A program made the position numbers and the translations under genes. From Ascarosepion bandense (Eukaryota; Mollusca; Cephalopoda; Sepiida; Sepiidae), in NCBI GenBank assembly GCA_037127315.1, contig JBBBDQ010001278.1, positions 1,101,001 through 1,165,000 of the forward strand: a stretch of DNA of 64,000 bases, in the 5' to 3' direction. Below, one piece after another: positions 42,079 to 52,644 of this stretch. Positions within the stretch are counted from its first letter, which is position 1. Every line of letters starts with the position of its first letter. The notes beneath the pieces are model-generated. The model had not been told where the DNA came from and searched no databases. It worked only from the letters and a program-made list of their open reading frames with translations.

Positions 42079-42758
42079 TGTCAAAAAGTTGACTGGCGAA
42101 ATTAATTAAATGAAAATTAATTAAATAATAATTAATTAAATCCTTAAAATAATTATTTTATTAAACCATTATGAAAATAAGTTCATTCTGGATATCCAAC
42201 ATTTTTAAGAACCAGGTGCAGTAAATCGCGGTCATTGAGTATAAAGATATCTAGACCCAAGCGGAAGGCTGACCTATAAACTGTCACTAAAACAAAACAC
42301 TCTGCAGGTGTAATGGCATGTCAAAAAATTACTTCAATTTCAAAATATAAAGATATTTTGAGCGTGGCAAACAGGTGGGTTGCTTCACCCAGGGATTGAG
42401 TGCAAGTATGGCACAAGGTAATAAATCATTGATCGACCAACCACAGGGCCTGCTTCTTGTTAGCCCACCCCGATGACTGCGACTAATTGGCTGATTATCT
42501 AAGCCAATCGGATGCAACCCAGGGGGTTGTTACGACGATAGCCATTGGCCGGTGATCCCTATTGGCTGACCAATCAGGAGCTAATTATTCGGGATTCGGG
42601 CTCATAAATAGAGAAAACCCAGAGCCAAAAAGTCGGGTCTGTCATTCTTCGCTTCCCAGAACCGAATCCGTTGCCACGGCATACTCCATCAATGACACTG
42701 CCTAATTGCAGTTAAGATTTCTTCGAGTTAAAGAAACTTTTTCCGCCAGTCAACTACA
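42079..42758 (+). mobile_element. candidate solo LTR or terminal-inverted-repeat element
   Basis: It starts TGTCAAAAAG and ends CAACTACA (TG..CA). A 12-bp inverted pair AGTTGACTGGCG (42,087) / CGCCAGTCAACT (42,744) lies near the ends. The interior has a promoter-like core and no ORF. About 680 bp is a plausible solo LTR length. I cannot see a clear target duplication, and there is no gag/pol nearby. Confidence 0.4.
42485..42612 (+). promoter_or_regulatory. CCAAT-box cluster and TATA-like box
   Basis: CCAAT/ATTGG pentamers in both orientations at about 42,486, 42,503, 42,543, 42,561 and 42,570, followed by 'cataaata' at 42,603, about 30 bp downstream of the last box. This spacing looks like a Pol II core promoter. 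The following 130 bp contains no ATG-started ORF of note. Activity is inferred from motifs only. Confidence 0.45.
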
Positions 42759-42769
42759 TTCACCCCCTC

Positions 42770-43030
42770 CCTTCGCGGTGTTAGTTTTCTCTTTTCAAAT
42801 CTTCTCACTTTGTTTTTTTTTTCTTAATTGGAGTAGACAGACTAAACTATCGCCCGGTTCACACTCCACCCACGTCTATTGAACAGGTGAAGAGGCTCAT
42901 CCCTTGTTCCCTGTTTAGGATGTGGTTACAGGCTTTCTCTTTTCCAATCTTTTCACTATTACGTAGCCCCCTGCACATCAGTGGCGTTACCGCCTTGCTC
43001 GAGGTGATACGATTAAAAAAAAAAGAAAAA
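42770..43030 (+). mobile_element. mini LINE-A (5' leader fused to 3' tail)
   Basis: Same architecture as 36,790-37,078: partial leader duplicate, 'actatcgcccggttcacact', 'gaggctcatcccttgttccc', 'ctttctcttttccaat', then 'gtagccccctgcacatcagt' and 'cttgctcgaggtgatacgat' plus an A-tail. Confidence 0.85.
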
Positions 43031-43294
43031 TTGATAAGAAATTATTGTATACCAGTGTAAATAAATGTTTATTACTGTTCATAACAAACGCTTTTCTTCA
43101 TTTCTTTGATGGTGTGGCAGCTGTTCTTCTACTCCGACGCCAAATTCAAAACTCCATCGACTGAATTGTATCCATCCCCCTTTCGCGGATCTTAAGAAAC
43201 AACGTGGGCGCGGAAGGGATCAGAGAACATTCAGTCTGGAACATGTGGTAATCACGAAACCATCGACCAACCCGGTATCGTGAAGATATAGTAC
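43031..43294. other. unassigned stretch
   Basis: Nothing recognised. Confidence 0.35.
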
Positions 43295-43536
43295 CACAAT
43301 ATGCGATCATATCCTTTAACGTCTCACTATTCCTGGTGGCTCTTAGCACTCTTTCTCTTGTTACACCATGCAAACCTCGTTGTGTCATCCACGAGCTCAA
43401 GCCCATAAATCTAGAATATAAATTTATAGAAACAAGCATGGTCACAAAATAAGGGATCATTTTATATGTTGATTTAATATAGATTTGATCTCCACTTTAT
43501 ATCCACATTATAATTTCTTACAAATAGTTGGCATAT
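43295..43536 (-). mobile_element. HP head joined to LINE-B 3' tail
   Basis: On the minus strand: HP from 'gatatatgcc' (43,536) with weakened arms, 'tctagatttatgggct', then LINE-B text from 43,394 down to about 43,295. The junction matches 21,785. The final GAA tail is missing. Confidence 0.7.
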
Positions 43537-43735
43537 ATCTTTTTTTAATCACATCCCCCCAAGCAAGGCGGTAACGCCACTGATCTGCAGGGGGCTACGT
43601 AAGAGTAAAAAGATTGGAAAAGAGAAAGCCGAAAACCACATCCTAAACAGGGAACAAGCGATGAGCCTCGTCACCTGTTCAATAGACGAGTGTGGAGTGT
43701 GAACCGGGCGATAGTTTAGTCTATCTACTCCAATG
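43537..43735 (-). mobile_element. mini LINE-A
   Basis: The minus strand ends with the A-tail at 43,537 after 'cttgcttggggggatgtgat'. Before it comes the 3' text 'gtagccccctgcagatcagt', directly joined to 'ctttctcttttccaat', 'tgtttaggatgtggtttt' and 'actatcgcccggttcacact' (leader). This third copy has the same leader/tail junction ('ctttttactctta|cgtag'). Confidence 0.85.
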
Positions 43736-43827
43736 GTCCGTTCTGGAGAGAAATCGCTTTCTAGGCTGAAAAATATAAAAAATGACTTTCGGTCAACAAT
43801 GTCACAAAAGTGGCCGTCTGTTCTTTG

Positions 43828-44098
43828 CATTCTTCTATGTTCCCTGTCACTTCAGGACGTAGGCGATCAAGGCCTTCCACGTCTCCCTATCCCTGCTGGC
43901 TGTTAGCACGCCTTCTCCTGTTACACCATGCAACCATTGTTCTGTCATTCACTAGCTCAGGCCATAAATCTAGAATATAAATGTATAGAAACTAGCATGG
44001 CCACAAAATGAGGGATCAGTTTATATACTGATTATAATATAGATTTGATCCCCTGTTTTATATCCACATTATAATTTCTTATAAACAGTTGGCATATG
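43828..44098 (-). mobile_element. HP head joined to LINE-B 3' tail
   Basis: On the minus strand: HP 44,098-43,952 ('gatatatgcc' read as 'gacatatgcc', arms around 44,008-44,052), the join 'gcctgagctagtgaatgac', then LINE-B tail to 43,828. The same join as 21,785 and 43,394. Its 5' edge lies directly against the GAA tail of the next LINE-B copy. Confidence 0.75.
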
Positions 44099-44099
44099 T

Positions 44100-44418
44100 C
44101 TTCTTCTTCTATGTTCCATGTCCCTTCAGGACGTAGGCGATAATGGCTTTCCAATTCTCCCTTATCCTGGTGGCTCTTAGCACACTTTCTCGTTCCTTCA
44201 TCAGGTCCTTCAAATATGTTATCTGCTGCTTTCCCATGTCTCTTTTTCCCTCGATCTGGCCTGTTAGTTTCAGGTTCTCCAAGCTCTCCTTCCTCATTGC
44301 ATGTCCCAGGAAGTTTAGTTGTCTCTTCCTGATGCTCAGTATTAATTTCCTTTTCGTTTCCATTCTTTCCAAAACCTCATCATTGCTCACATGCTCGATC
44401 CATGATATTCGCAGCATC
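44100..44418 (-). pseudogene. LINE-B C-terminal region
   Basis: The minus-strand frame reads RMLRISWIEHVSNDEVLERM, LILSIRKRQLNFLGHAMRKE, SLENLKLTGQIEGKRDMGK and AYVLKGHGT. Part of the usual 'WMTERG..GATG' block is deleted. The open frame extends upstream to 44,546 into unrelated sequence, which is not part of the protein. Confidence 0.85.
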
Positions 44419-45005
44419 CTTACCCTACCCTTTACCCAACTAAAATTCACTATTATCACACGGAGATTGACAATTCTCGAAATCGTGTTTATCTCAACTT
44501 CCTCACTAATTTTATGACTTAGTGTAAATTTTTTTTTCTCACCCATACGCTTTATTTTACTTCATATTAATTTTATTTTATTTTAAGTTAGAATAGATAG
44601 ACCCTCCTATCGCCCGGTTCATACTCCATCCCCTTCTATTTATCAGGAGTTTGTTTCCTTTTCAGGAAGGGGTTCCCGACTCACTCTCTTTTTTCTCTAC
44701 GTAGGCCTTAATAGTGGAGCTTTAGTAACTTTTCTACGATGTGGGTGACGGTGGCAACGACTCTTCTTACAGAGGGTACCGTGTTGGCAGTTTTCTCGTT
44801 GATGTTTCCGACTTGTAGTTAGGAGCCCTAACTCTTGCCTATCGACTTGAGGGACTGCTCTGATCATCAGTTGCATAATATTGTGGTTCTTGTTGTGCCA
44901 TGACGAGAACGGGTAAGTTTCCCTACAAATTTCTCCGGTGAACGACCCTGAGGCTACACTATTTTACGGTCTGCGCCAGTTCCCTTCCTACGCATGTCAT
45001 AGTTT

Positions 45006-45850
45006 ATGACCGTCTTCTACCACTACTCGAGGTCTCTCCTTACCAAAAATAACTATGAATACTCACAACTACAAATACAATGCCAAACTAGCCTCGCAAA
45101 ATTCAACATTTCTTTCACTAACATTATTATACATACTAACCTTTGCAGTGTGGAATCATTCCTTCACGAAATGTCCCTAGATATCCTAGATCTTTTCGAA
45201 ACTAACCGTAACCCCACAATCCTCTCCTCTGATTTCTCGATCCCAGATTACATTCCCCTTTTAGGTAGGACTCCAACATCCATATGACTTGGGAGGTTTC
45301 TCTTGAATCTGCTGACCATCCATATATGTGCCTCCGTCTCACTCTGCTAAACTCAGCAATCTTTTCTTTCGTTATCTCTCTCCTTCCTCTCCCGACTGTT
45401 CCTTGCTGGACGGTATCTCTGATAATATAGATAACGCCATTGCCTTTCACCCGTTTGCTAGCATATTTGCATTCGCTGACTTTAATATTCACCATGCCAA
45501 GTGGCTGGAAAACTCTGTTACTGATTTTGCTGGCATCCACAGCCTGAACTTTGCAATCACCTATCTCTCACGCAAGAGATGGACTTACCTGCACGTTTAC
45601 CCAGTGTGCCTGAAGGACAAGCTTCTCTGCTAAATCTCTGCTTCACTTCTATCCCTGACACTTGCCATGCCATACAACTTTCCCCTGTTGACAAATCTGA
45701 TTATGCTGTAGCTTCTTTTAATATCTCCCCCCCCCCCCAGAAACTTCCGACCAGCAAAATCTCTTATTGCTATCAAAAGGCGGACTGGGAGTCACTCATA
45801 GATTTTCTGTTCGACACCCCTTTGGAAGGAAGTGTTCAGTCTTCCCGTTG
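45006..45850 (+). pseudogene. LINE-A endonuclease domain (broken)
   Basis: Visible blocks are IIIHTNLCSVESFLHEMSL near 45,130, FAFADFNIHHAKWLENSVTD near 45,470-45,530, and then HSLNFAITYLS. 'GDFN.HH..W' is the conserved Asp/Asn/His block of the apurinic-type endonuclease in Jockey/CR1-like elements; here the Gly is Ala. Reading frames shift at about 45,290 and 45,560, with a C-run at 45,730. Confidence 0.75.
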
Positions 45851-46479
45851 AAGACTGCGCTTCTGAGGTCTTCTCCTGGGTGAAAGCTGGCATCGATGCT
45901 TTTATCCCAACCTGGAAATTCCACCTTTAACCCTATTCGCCCCACCTTGCTTGGCCGCCATTGTCCACAGGAATTACTACTTCAGGCTTTATCAAAGCCA
46001 CACGTCTGACAATAACAGGCGCATTTTTGCCTCTGCTCTTAATGAGTGAAAGAGAATCCTCGATGAGGCTAAGCCGTTGTTTACTCTCCGAATGTAGCAG
46101 CGTATAGCTGCCCGCAAGTTTGGCTCCAAAGACAACTGGTGGTTCTGCAAAGGTGTGCTAAACAGAAGAAAACCTTCCATTCCCTCTTTAATAAATATGA
46201 AGTCCTCACAGCTACATAGGACAATGTTGAGTGCTTTGCTCGCAGATTCTGTCTCAAATCTTCACTTAATTCCTCAGGAATATCCGTTCCCTACTCTCCA
46301 CCTAGAACTGAAGCTCAACTGAGCGTCGTTTACATTGCCCACCTCGCTGGTCAAATTTCAAAACTTGACCCTCATAAAGCGAGCGGAGGTGACGGAATCC
46401 CAGTCATCATCTTAAAGAAATAGGCCCCTGAATTCTCCTCTGGCCTCTCCAAGCTCTACAACTATTGTCTTTCTGCTTC

Positions 46480-47050
46480 TTGCTTCTTTGCCTGCTGCAA
46501 GTCCTCATCTGTGGTTGTTAAGAACTCGAGAGAAAGCTCAGACTCCTCCAGTTATCGCCTATCAGCCTCTTACCGATTTTTTTTCCAAATTGTTCGAGGC
46601 CATCATCAATACTGAAGTGGTCCAACATCTGATCGCCCATTGCCTATTGTCCAACAGGCAGTATGGCTTTCGCTTCGCCAGGTCTACCGCTGACATGCTA
46701 ACGACCATCACTGAGTACATATACCAGACTCTTGATAAGAACGGCAAAGCTCGATCTATGGCCCTGGATATCTCCAAAGCATTTAACAGAGACTGGCATA
46801 CTGGCCTACTGCTACAGGGCTATGGCATATTTGGACGCTTGTTTGACTTAATCCAAACGTTCCTATCGAATTAAGTAATGAAGGTCGTATGAAACGGACA
46901 TGCTTCCAGATTCTGTCATCTAAGCTCAAGTGTTCCTCAAGGCTCTATCCTAGGTCCTACGCTTTTTCTGAATTTCATCAATCATCTCCCTGATGTAATC
47001 AGATCCCAAGAAGACATCTACGCTGACGATACCACCATTTACTCTCACCT
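46480..47050 (+). pseudogene. LINE-A reverse transcriptase domain (broken)
   Basis: The blocks in order are FSKLFEAIINTEVVQHLIAH, LSNRQYGFRFARSTADML, ARSMALDISKAFN (block A with the first catalytic Asp), SSVPQGSILGPTLFLNFIN and IYADDTTIYSHL, with the YADD catalytic box at 47,019-47,030. A stop at 46,874 and a frameshift separate block A from YADD. The catalytic residues remain but the frame is lost. Confidence 0.9.
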
Positions 47051-47067
47051 CGTTAAGAAATCTGCCG

Positions 47068-47850
47068 ATGCTGAGAAAAAACAACCCTGCTCTCGAAAAG
47101 GACCTCCAGTCAGTGGTGGATTGGAGTAAGAAATGGTTAGTAAATTTTGATGCTTCCAAAACGAAGCTTCTATCCTTTAACCACCATAGACAATCTTTCT
47201 TACCCGCTATCAGCATGGATCACGCTAGTCCCCCTGAAAGCAATACACTGCGCCTCCTCGGCCTCACTCTCTCGACCGACCTCAAGTGGAACGACTACAT
47301 TGAATCAATAGCTAAATCTACTGCTTAGAATGTTGGGTCTCTGTGTCAGGCCAGAAAGTTTTTCTCTTCTGAATCCACCATGCATATAAACAAATTTACC
47401 ATCCGCTCGTGCATTGAATGTTGCTGTCATATCTGGTCGTGCCCCACTGCTGTTCATCTTGGGGTTCCTGACAAAATTCAAGGAAGAATCTGCAATGTAG
47501 TCGATCCTGACCTAGCGACCCGACTCGAGTCTCTCTCTCTCTCTCACCGACCGGATGTTGCTTCTCTCTGTCTTTTCTAACAATACTTTGATGGATTCTA
47601 CTCCGACGAGCTTAGCTCCTTGATTCCCCAGTACATGAATTTACTCGAGCTACTAGACTAACACGAAGGTCCCACCCTTTCACTCTGAAAACAATCAAGT
47701 GTAACCACAACTTCTACTCTATCAGCTTATGTTCTTGCACGTCCCATCTGTGGAACTCCCTTCCGTATTCTTGCTTCCCTGATAGCTACAGTCTCCAAGA
47801 GTTTAAATGCAATGTCAATTGTCATCTCTTGTCTCCTTGACTCCCATCCG
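47068..47850 (+). pseudogene. LINE-A C-terminal region (broken)
   Basis: DWSKKWLVNFDASKTKLLSF, NTLRLLGLTLSTDLKWNDYI, then (after a stop at 47,326) IRSCIECCCHIWS, GRICNVVDPDLATR, and, frameshifted, the SRLWNSL-type end near 47,750. Colinear with the open 20.1-kb copy. Confidence 0.85.
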
Positions 47851-48034
47851 TCTTCTCAGTTTACACTTCCTCTCACGCAGCTCTCTGCACACCAACGTTC
47901 TCGTCCTTCAATTACCTATTCTCCAACACAATACTGTGATCTGTTCTCTTCTCCGTTCACTCTCCTATTATGTAACCCCCTGTGCACCAGTGGCAGTACT
48001 GCCTTGCTTTTGGTGTGACGATTACAAATATATA

Positions 48035-48038
48035 TATT

Positions 48039-48075
<37 letters not shown>

Positions 48076-48100
48076 GTGTGTGTGCGGGTGTGCGTGTGTG
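48035..48100. repeat. TG microsatellite
   Basis: (TG)n with interruptions, between the LINE-A 3' end and the Tc1-like element. Confidence 0.9.
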
Positions 48101-48104
48101 TATA

Positions 48105-48712
48105 CGGTACTGTGCAAAAATATTAGGACAAGAACTATTTTATCTTTTATGAGGCATCAAAATAAAGTTTAAAATCATCCCTTTCCTAACACTTTTGCCC
48201 ACTACCGGTAGAATGCAAAAGTATTAGGACAGGAGTGATTTTTTAAAAATTCTCACTAAAATTCAAACACAAGGTGTAAAGTCAAACCTTTGTAAAAATT
48301 ATTTAACTACAAAGGAAGAGGAAGGAAGATTCGGAATTTGAATTGGCCCCACAAAGCTCTGATCTCATTCCTATTGAGCATCTAGGGCATATTTTGAATT
48401 AAAAAAAATTATGAAATCTAATGTTACTTAGCAAGACACACTTTGGGTACAAATGCAAGCTGCTTGGCAGAAGATACCATTAGATACATTGAAGAAGCTT
48501 GTGATGTCAATGCCTGACAGAATGAAGGTTGTAACCAAAACAAAAGGCTATTACACTAAATAATAAATTTATTTTGTAACATGTATTTTTTCTTGTTAAA
48601 GCATTTGTTGAGTAAATTAAATAAAATTATTTTAATTAAATTGTTTATTTTCTGTCAATATGTCTCATGAAAGATAAAATAGTTTTTGTCCTAATACTTT
48701 TGCACAGCACTG
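48105..48712 (+). mobile_element. Tc1-like transposon, internally deleted
   Basis: The terminal inverted repeats of about 55 bp match ('ggtactgtgcaaaaatatta' left; 'taatacttttgcacagcact' right) and extend to 'aaaatag..ttgtcc'. They are flanked by TA on both sides (48,103-48,104 and 48,713-48,714), the usual Tc1/mariner target. A second copy of the end motif ('gcaaaagtattaggac') lies inside the left end at about 48,213, an IR/DR arrangement. At 608 bp it has lost most of its transposase. Confidence 0.9.
48325..48562 (+). pseudogene. Tc1-like transposase C-terminal remnant
   Basis: The frame reads ELAPQSSDLIPIEHLGHILN, matching the Tc1 block 'WPAQSPDLNPIENLW..L' that carries the last catalytic Glu (E of IEH). 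After a frameshift it continues LWVQMQAAWQKIPLDTLKKL, VMSMPDRMKVVTKTKGYYTK and a stop, matching the C-terminal 'LV.SMP.R...VI...G..TKY' text. The first two catalytic Asp are deleted. Confidence 0.85.
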
Positions 48713-48732
48713 TATATGAGGGTATATATATA

Positions 48733-49262
48733 CTAGCAGTATAGCCCGGCGTTGCTCGGGTGTAATGAAAGCTTTAAAACTAATCCATGGTCCTGGAGCT
48801 CAGACTCAGCCTAAAGAATATTTGTCTGAAGTTTGGTGAGAATCGGATAAAAATTGTGGATTTGTATAAAGAACATACAGACAGATATACAGACACACAC
48901 ACACAAACATCTTGCCTTTAATATATATATATATGTATATATATTATCGATTTTCTGCACTATTGTAAGAACTGCAACCTTGAAACTTCTGAATATCGTT
49001 TCTTATGTTTTTGTCTATGTGTGTATGGAATTTGATTAAAATCGGACCACTCCTTCTATAATCCGATTTTTTCGATTATCGATTTTCGATATTTATCGGG
49101 GTACCTCGACACAAAACCAAGCTAAGAACACTCGCAGACGCTTATAGTACAACTGTGTAAATTTTCAAGAAAATCGGTTCAGCCGTTTCGGAGTCTATAG
49201 GTAACGGATACACACACACACACGCACACACGGACAATGTTCCATTTATAAATAAGTTTATA
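48733..49262 (-). mobile_element. non-autonomous Helitron
   Basis: The minus strand ends with the CCCGAGCAACGCCGGGC hairpin and CTAG at 48,733; the 5' end reads AACTTATTTATAAATGG near 49,258, merged with TA repeats. It shares with the 3.6-kb copy an alternative central part ('ctaaagaatatttgt.tgaag') instead of the 'ttacgacgaaa' text of the other copies, so two subfamilies exist. Confidence 0.75.
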
Positions 49263-49429
49263 TATATATATATAATTTTTTTCACTCGTTTGTGGAACAC
49301 TTACTGCTTGCTGCTTCCCAGTCAGCAATTTCAATTGTTAAATTCCTGTTCTTTTATTGTTCCCCCTCGTTAATTATGTTTTCTTCTCATATTATTATAA
49401 ATTTTATTATAACGTTTTCTTCTCTTCCG

Positions 49430-49895
49430 GCTTTTTACTTTCATGTTTCAAAAATTTAAATGCAATGCAAATCGTTATCTTCTGTCTTCTAGATTCATCT
49501 ATTTTTTTTTTTTTTACGCCTTAATGTGGTTCTACAGAAGGATGCTACGGATATCGTGGACTGAGCATACATGCAACGACGAGGTGTTAGAAAGAATGGC
49601 AACAAAAAGGAAATTGATGCTGAGCATCAAGAAGAGACAACTGAAGTTCCTGGGATATGAGGTTAGGAAGGAGAGCCTGGAGAAGCTGATACTGACTGGA
49701 CGGATAGAAGGAAGGAGAGACAGAGGAAGGCAGCGGATAACATATTTGCAGGGTCTGATCAGGTGGATGACGGAACGGGGGTTGCCAGGAGCAACAGGAG
49801 CAAGCATACTAAGAGCCACAAGGGATAGGGAGACGTGGAGAGCCATGATCGTCTACGTCCTGAAGGGACAGGGCACATAGAAGAAGAAGAAGAAT
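49430..49895 (+). mobile_element. LINE-A scrap fused to LINE-B 3' end
   Basis: 49,430-49,497 encodes FQKFKCNANRYLLSS, the last residues of LINE-A. After a T-run (49,502-49,514) LINE-B begins (WFYRRMLRISWTEHTCNDEV onward) and runs to 'gggacagggcacatagaaga' with GAA repeats at 49,892. One open frame (49,443-49,880, 145 codons) happens to cross the joint; its reading-through is fortuitous. Confidence 0.85.
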
Positions 49896-50450
49896 AATGT
49901 TTTAACTTTTTTCATCTTTTTACGCTCAGTATCCAAGTGACCTTTTTTCTTTTGCTAGGTACGAAATAATTTTTAAAACCCGCAAGCGTGTCAAAAGCAC
50001 CGGCTAGAATTTTAACTCAACATCCCAATTCCAATATCTAGGTTGACGGCCATTACGTCAACGACAATGCGAGCGAGATTTTGCACGTGGATAACCTTTC
50101 ACAATCTAACCAGTCAGTTCGAAAGCGACAGATTATATACCGATATTGGTTAGAAAATTGTATATTTTGGGTAGTTCGTGTGTCCCGGGGATTCTTTTGA
50201 TATTGCTTCTTGTGGCAGAATAAGAAATAGGTTGTGAAGAATTCGTTAATCGAAACATTTGATCCGTACACAGCTAAATTACATTCGATATAATTTAGAA
50301 TCAGATTGAAAGATCAATCATATCTTGCGACGTAATTGCTAAGACCTTTGTTTTGGCACTAATCTCCAAGACGAGGTTCTTCTGCTTGACCTCACAGAGA
50401 AGAAAATAAGTACCATTTCTTATGATCTGTTAATAATTCCGAAGAATGAA
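49896..50450. other. unassigned stretch
   Basis: No recognised gene or repeat. It precedes the purine tract and has balanced strand composition. Confidence 0.4.
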
Positions 50451-50507
50451 AGAAAGAAAAAAATAGAGAAATCATATATAAAAGAAAAAGAAGGAAATAA
50501 TATAGTC

Positions 50508-50540
<33 letters not shown>

Positions 50541-52330
50541 AAAGGAAATATAATTTCAATATAAGTTAAACAAAAAAGAAAGGAAAAAAGAAGAAAAAAG
50601 AAAGAAGGAAAATATAAGCTGGACATTACCGAGTTTACGTTTCCATGTTAGTGAAAAGAAAGAAAGAAAGAAAGAAAAGGAAATATTTCAATATAAGTTA
50701 AACAAAAAAGAAAGAAAAAAGAAAAAGAAGAAAAATGAAAGAAAGAGAGAAAAAGAAAAAAGAAAATATAAGCTGGACATTAGCGAGTGTACGTTTCCAT
50801 GTTAGTGAAAAGAAAAAAGAAAAAAAGAAAGAAAGAAAGAAAGAACCAAAAGAAAAACACAAAAAAGAAAGTAAGAAAATATAAGGTTAAGATTAACACA
50901 TTTACGTTTCCATGTTAGTGAAGAGAAAGAAAGAATAAAAGAAAGAAAGAAAGAAGGAAAGAGAAAAAGAAAGAAAGAAAGAAAGAAAAAGAAAAAACTA
51001 AAAGGAAAACCAAAAAAGAAAGTAAAAAAATATGAGCTAGAACTTATCGCGTTTATGCTTCCATGTTAGTGAAAATAAAAAAGAAGAAAGGGAAATATTT
51101 TAATGTAAGTTAAACCAACGAAAGAAAGAAAGAAAGAAAGAAAGGAAAAGACAATAATATATAAAGCAAAAAACAGAAAGAAATTATTAGCTTGACATTA
51201 CCACGTTTACGTTTCCATGTTAATGAAGAGAAAGAAACAAAGAAAAAAAAAGAGAAAAAGAAAGAAAGAACGAAATAGAATGAACGAAAAGAAAAAACAA
51301 AAAAGAAAATAAGAAAATATAAGCTAGACATTATCACGTTTACGCTTTCATGTTAGTGAAGAGAAAGAAGAAAGAAAGGAAGAAAGAAAAAAAGAAAGAA
51401 AGAAAGAAAGGAAAGAAGGAACGAAGGAACGAAGAAAGAAAGCAAAGAAAAAACAAAAAAGAAAGTAAGAAAATATAAGCTTAACATGACCACATTTCGT
51501 TTCCATGTAGGGTGAAAAGAAAGAAAGAAAGAAAGAATGAAAAAGAATGAACGAAAAGAAAAAACAAAAAAGAAAATAAGAAAATATAAGCTAGATATTA
51601 TCACGTTTACGCTTTCATGTTAGTGAAGAGAAAGAAGAAAGAAAGGAAGAAAGAAAGAAAGAAAGGAAGAAAGGAAAGAAGGAAGAAAGAAAGGAAGGAA
51701 GGAACGAAGAAAGAAACCAAAGAAAAAACAAAAAAGAAAGTAAGAAAATATAAGCTTAACATGACCACATTTCGTTTCCATGTTAGTGAAAAGAAAGAAA
51801 GAAAGAAAAAAAGAAAGAAAGAAAGAACGAAAAAGAATGAACGAAAAGAAAAAAACAAAAAAGAAAATAAGAAAATATAAGCTAGACATTATCACGTTTA
51901 CGCTTTCATGTTAGTTAAGAGAAAGAAGAAAGAAAGGAAGGAAGAAAGAAAGAAAAAAGAAAGAAAGAAAGGAAGGAAGGAAGAAAGGAAGGAACGAAGA
52001 AAGAAAGCAAAGAAAAAACAAAAAACAAAGTAAGAAAATTTAAGCTTAACATTACCACATTTCGTTTCCATGTTAGTGAAAAGAAAGAAAGAAAAAAAGA
52101 AAGAAAGAAAGAATGAAAAAGAATGAACGAAAAGAAAAAACAAAAAAGAAAGTAAGAAAATATAAGCTAGATATTATCGCGTTTATTCTTCCATGTTAAT
52201 GAAGAGAAAGAAAGAAAGAAAGGAAGAAAGAAAGAAAGAAAAAAAGAAAGGAAGAAAGAAAGAAAGGAAGGAAAAAAGGAAGGAAGAAAGGAAGGAAAAA
52301 ACAAGGAATGAAGTTAAACAAAAGAAAGAA
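50450..52330 (+). repeat. polypurine GAAA/GGAA minisatellite with a spacer phrase
   Basis: Almost 1.9 kb of purines on the plus strand: (GAAA)n, (GGAA)n and AAAAGAAA runs. They are interrupted at irregular spacing (about 130-300 bp) by a pyrimidine-containing phrase such as 'cacgtttacg.ttccatgtta' preceded by 'ataagct.gacatta'. About nine to ten such phrases are visible (for example near 50,640, 50,790, 51,060, 51,345, 51,505, 51,780, 52,070). The long open frames here are repeat translation. Confidence 0.9.
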
Positions 52331-52373
52331 ACAATCAAGGAAGACAACAAAATAAACACTTATAATTAGAATC

Positions 52374-52610
52374 AAGAAAATCCAAGGAACATAACAAGGA
52401 AAGACGGTTTAGAATATGTGATACTCACGGGGTAAATTGAAAGAAAGGTGGGCAGAGGAAAGTAACGTATAACCTACCTAAGGATTTGTGTAAATGACTG
52501 GCAGAACAGGGATGAATAATGATGAATAATAATTGCCAAGAGCTACAAAGGATAGAAAGCTGTGGAGAGCAAGGATCACCCAAGTTTTGAAAAAAAATCA
52601 CGAAACAAAA
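52374..52610 (+). pseudogene. LINE-B C-terminal remnant, strongly diverged
   Basis: DNA-level colinearity with the LINE-B tail: 'aaggaacataacaaggaaag', 'atactcacggggtaaattga', 'gtaacgtataacctacc', 'gactggcagaacaggga', 'agctacaaaggatagaaagc'. It is too degraded to translate. It separates the purine tract from the 48-bp satellite. Confidence 0.65.
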
Positions 52611-52644
52611 AAGAATTAGAAACTAGAAGAAGGATAAAAAGAAA

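Larger units (their letters stand above)
44577..48030 (+). mobile_element. LINE-A, near full length, degenerate
   Basis: It starts in the leader ('ctatcgcccggttcatactc', 44,608), runs through endonuclease, RT and C-terminal regions and ends at 'gtaaccccctgtgcaccagt' with 'ccttgcttttggtgtgacg'. About 3.45 kb is within the range of a single-ORF non-LTR element or one with a lost ORF1. Many frameshifts and stops make it inactive. It is the reference for the short copies elsewhere. A (TG)n run follows its 3' end in place of the usual A-tail. Confidence 0.85.

Noticed and set aside
45202..45540. 112-codon minus-strand frame
   Set aside because: Shadow of the LINE-A endonuclease region on the other strand.
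51110..52143. Several F/S/L-rich frames of 75-91 codons
   Set aside because: They come from the opposite strand of the GAAA-rich purine tract and are low-complexity artefacts, not membrane proteins.
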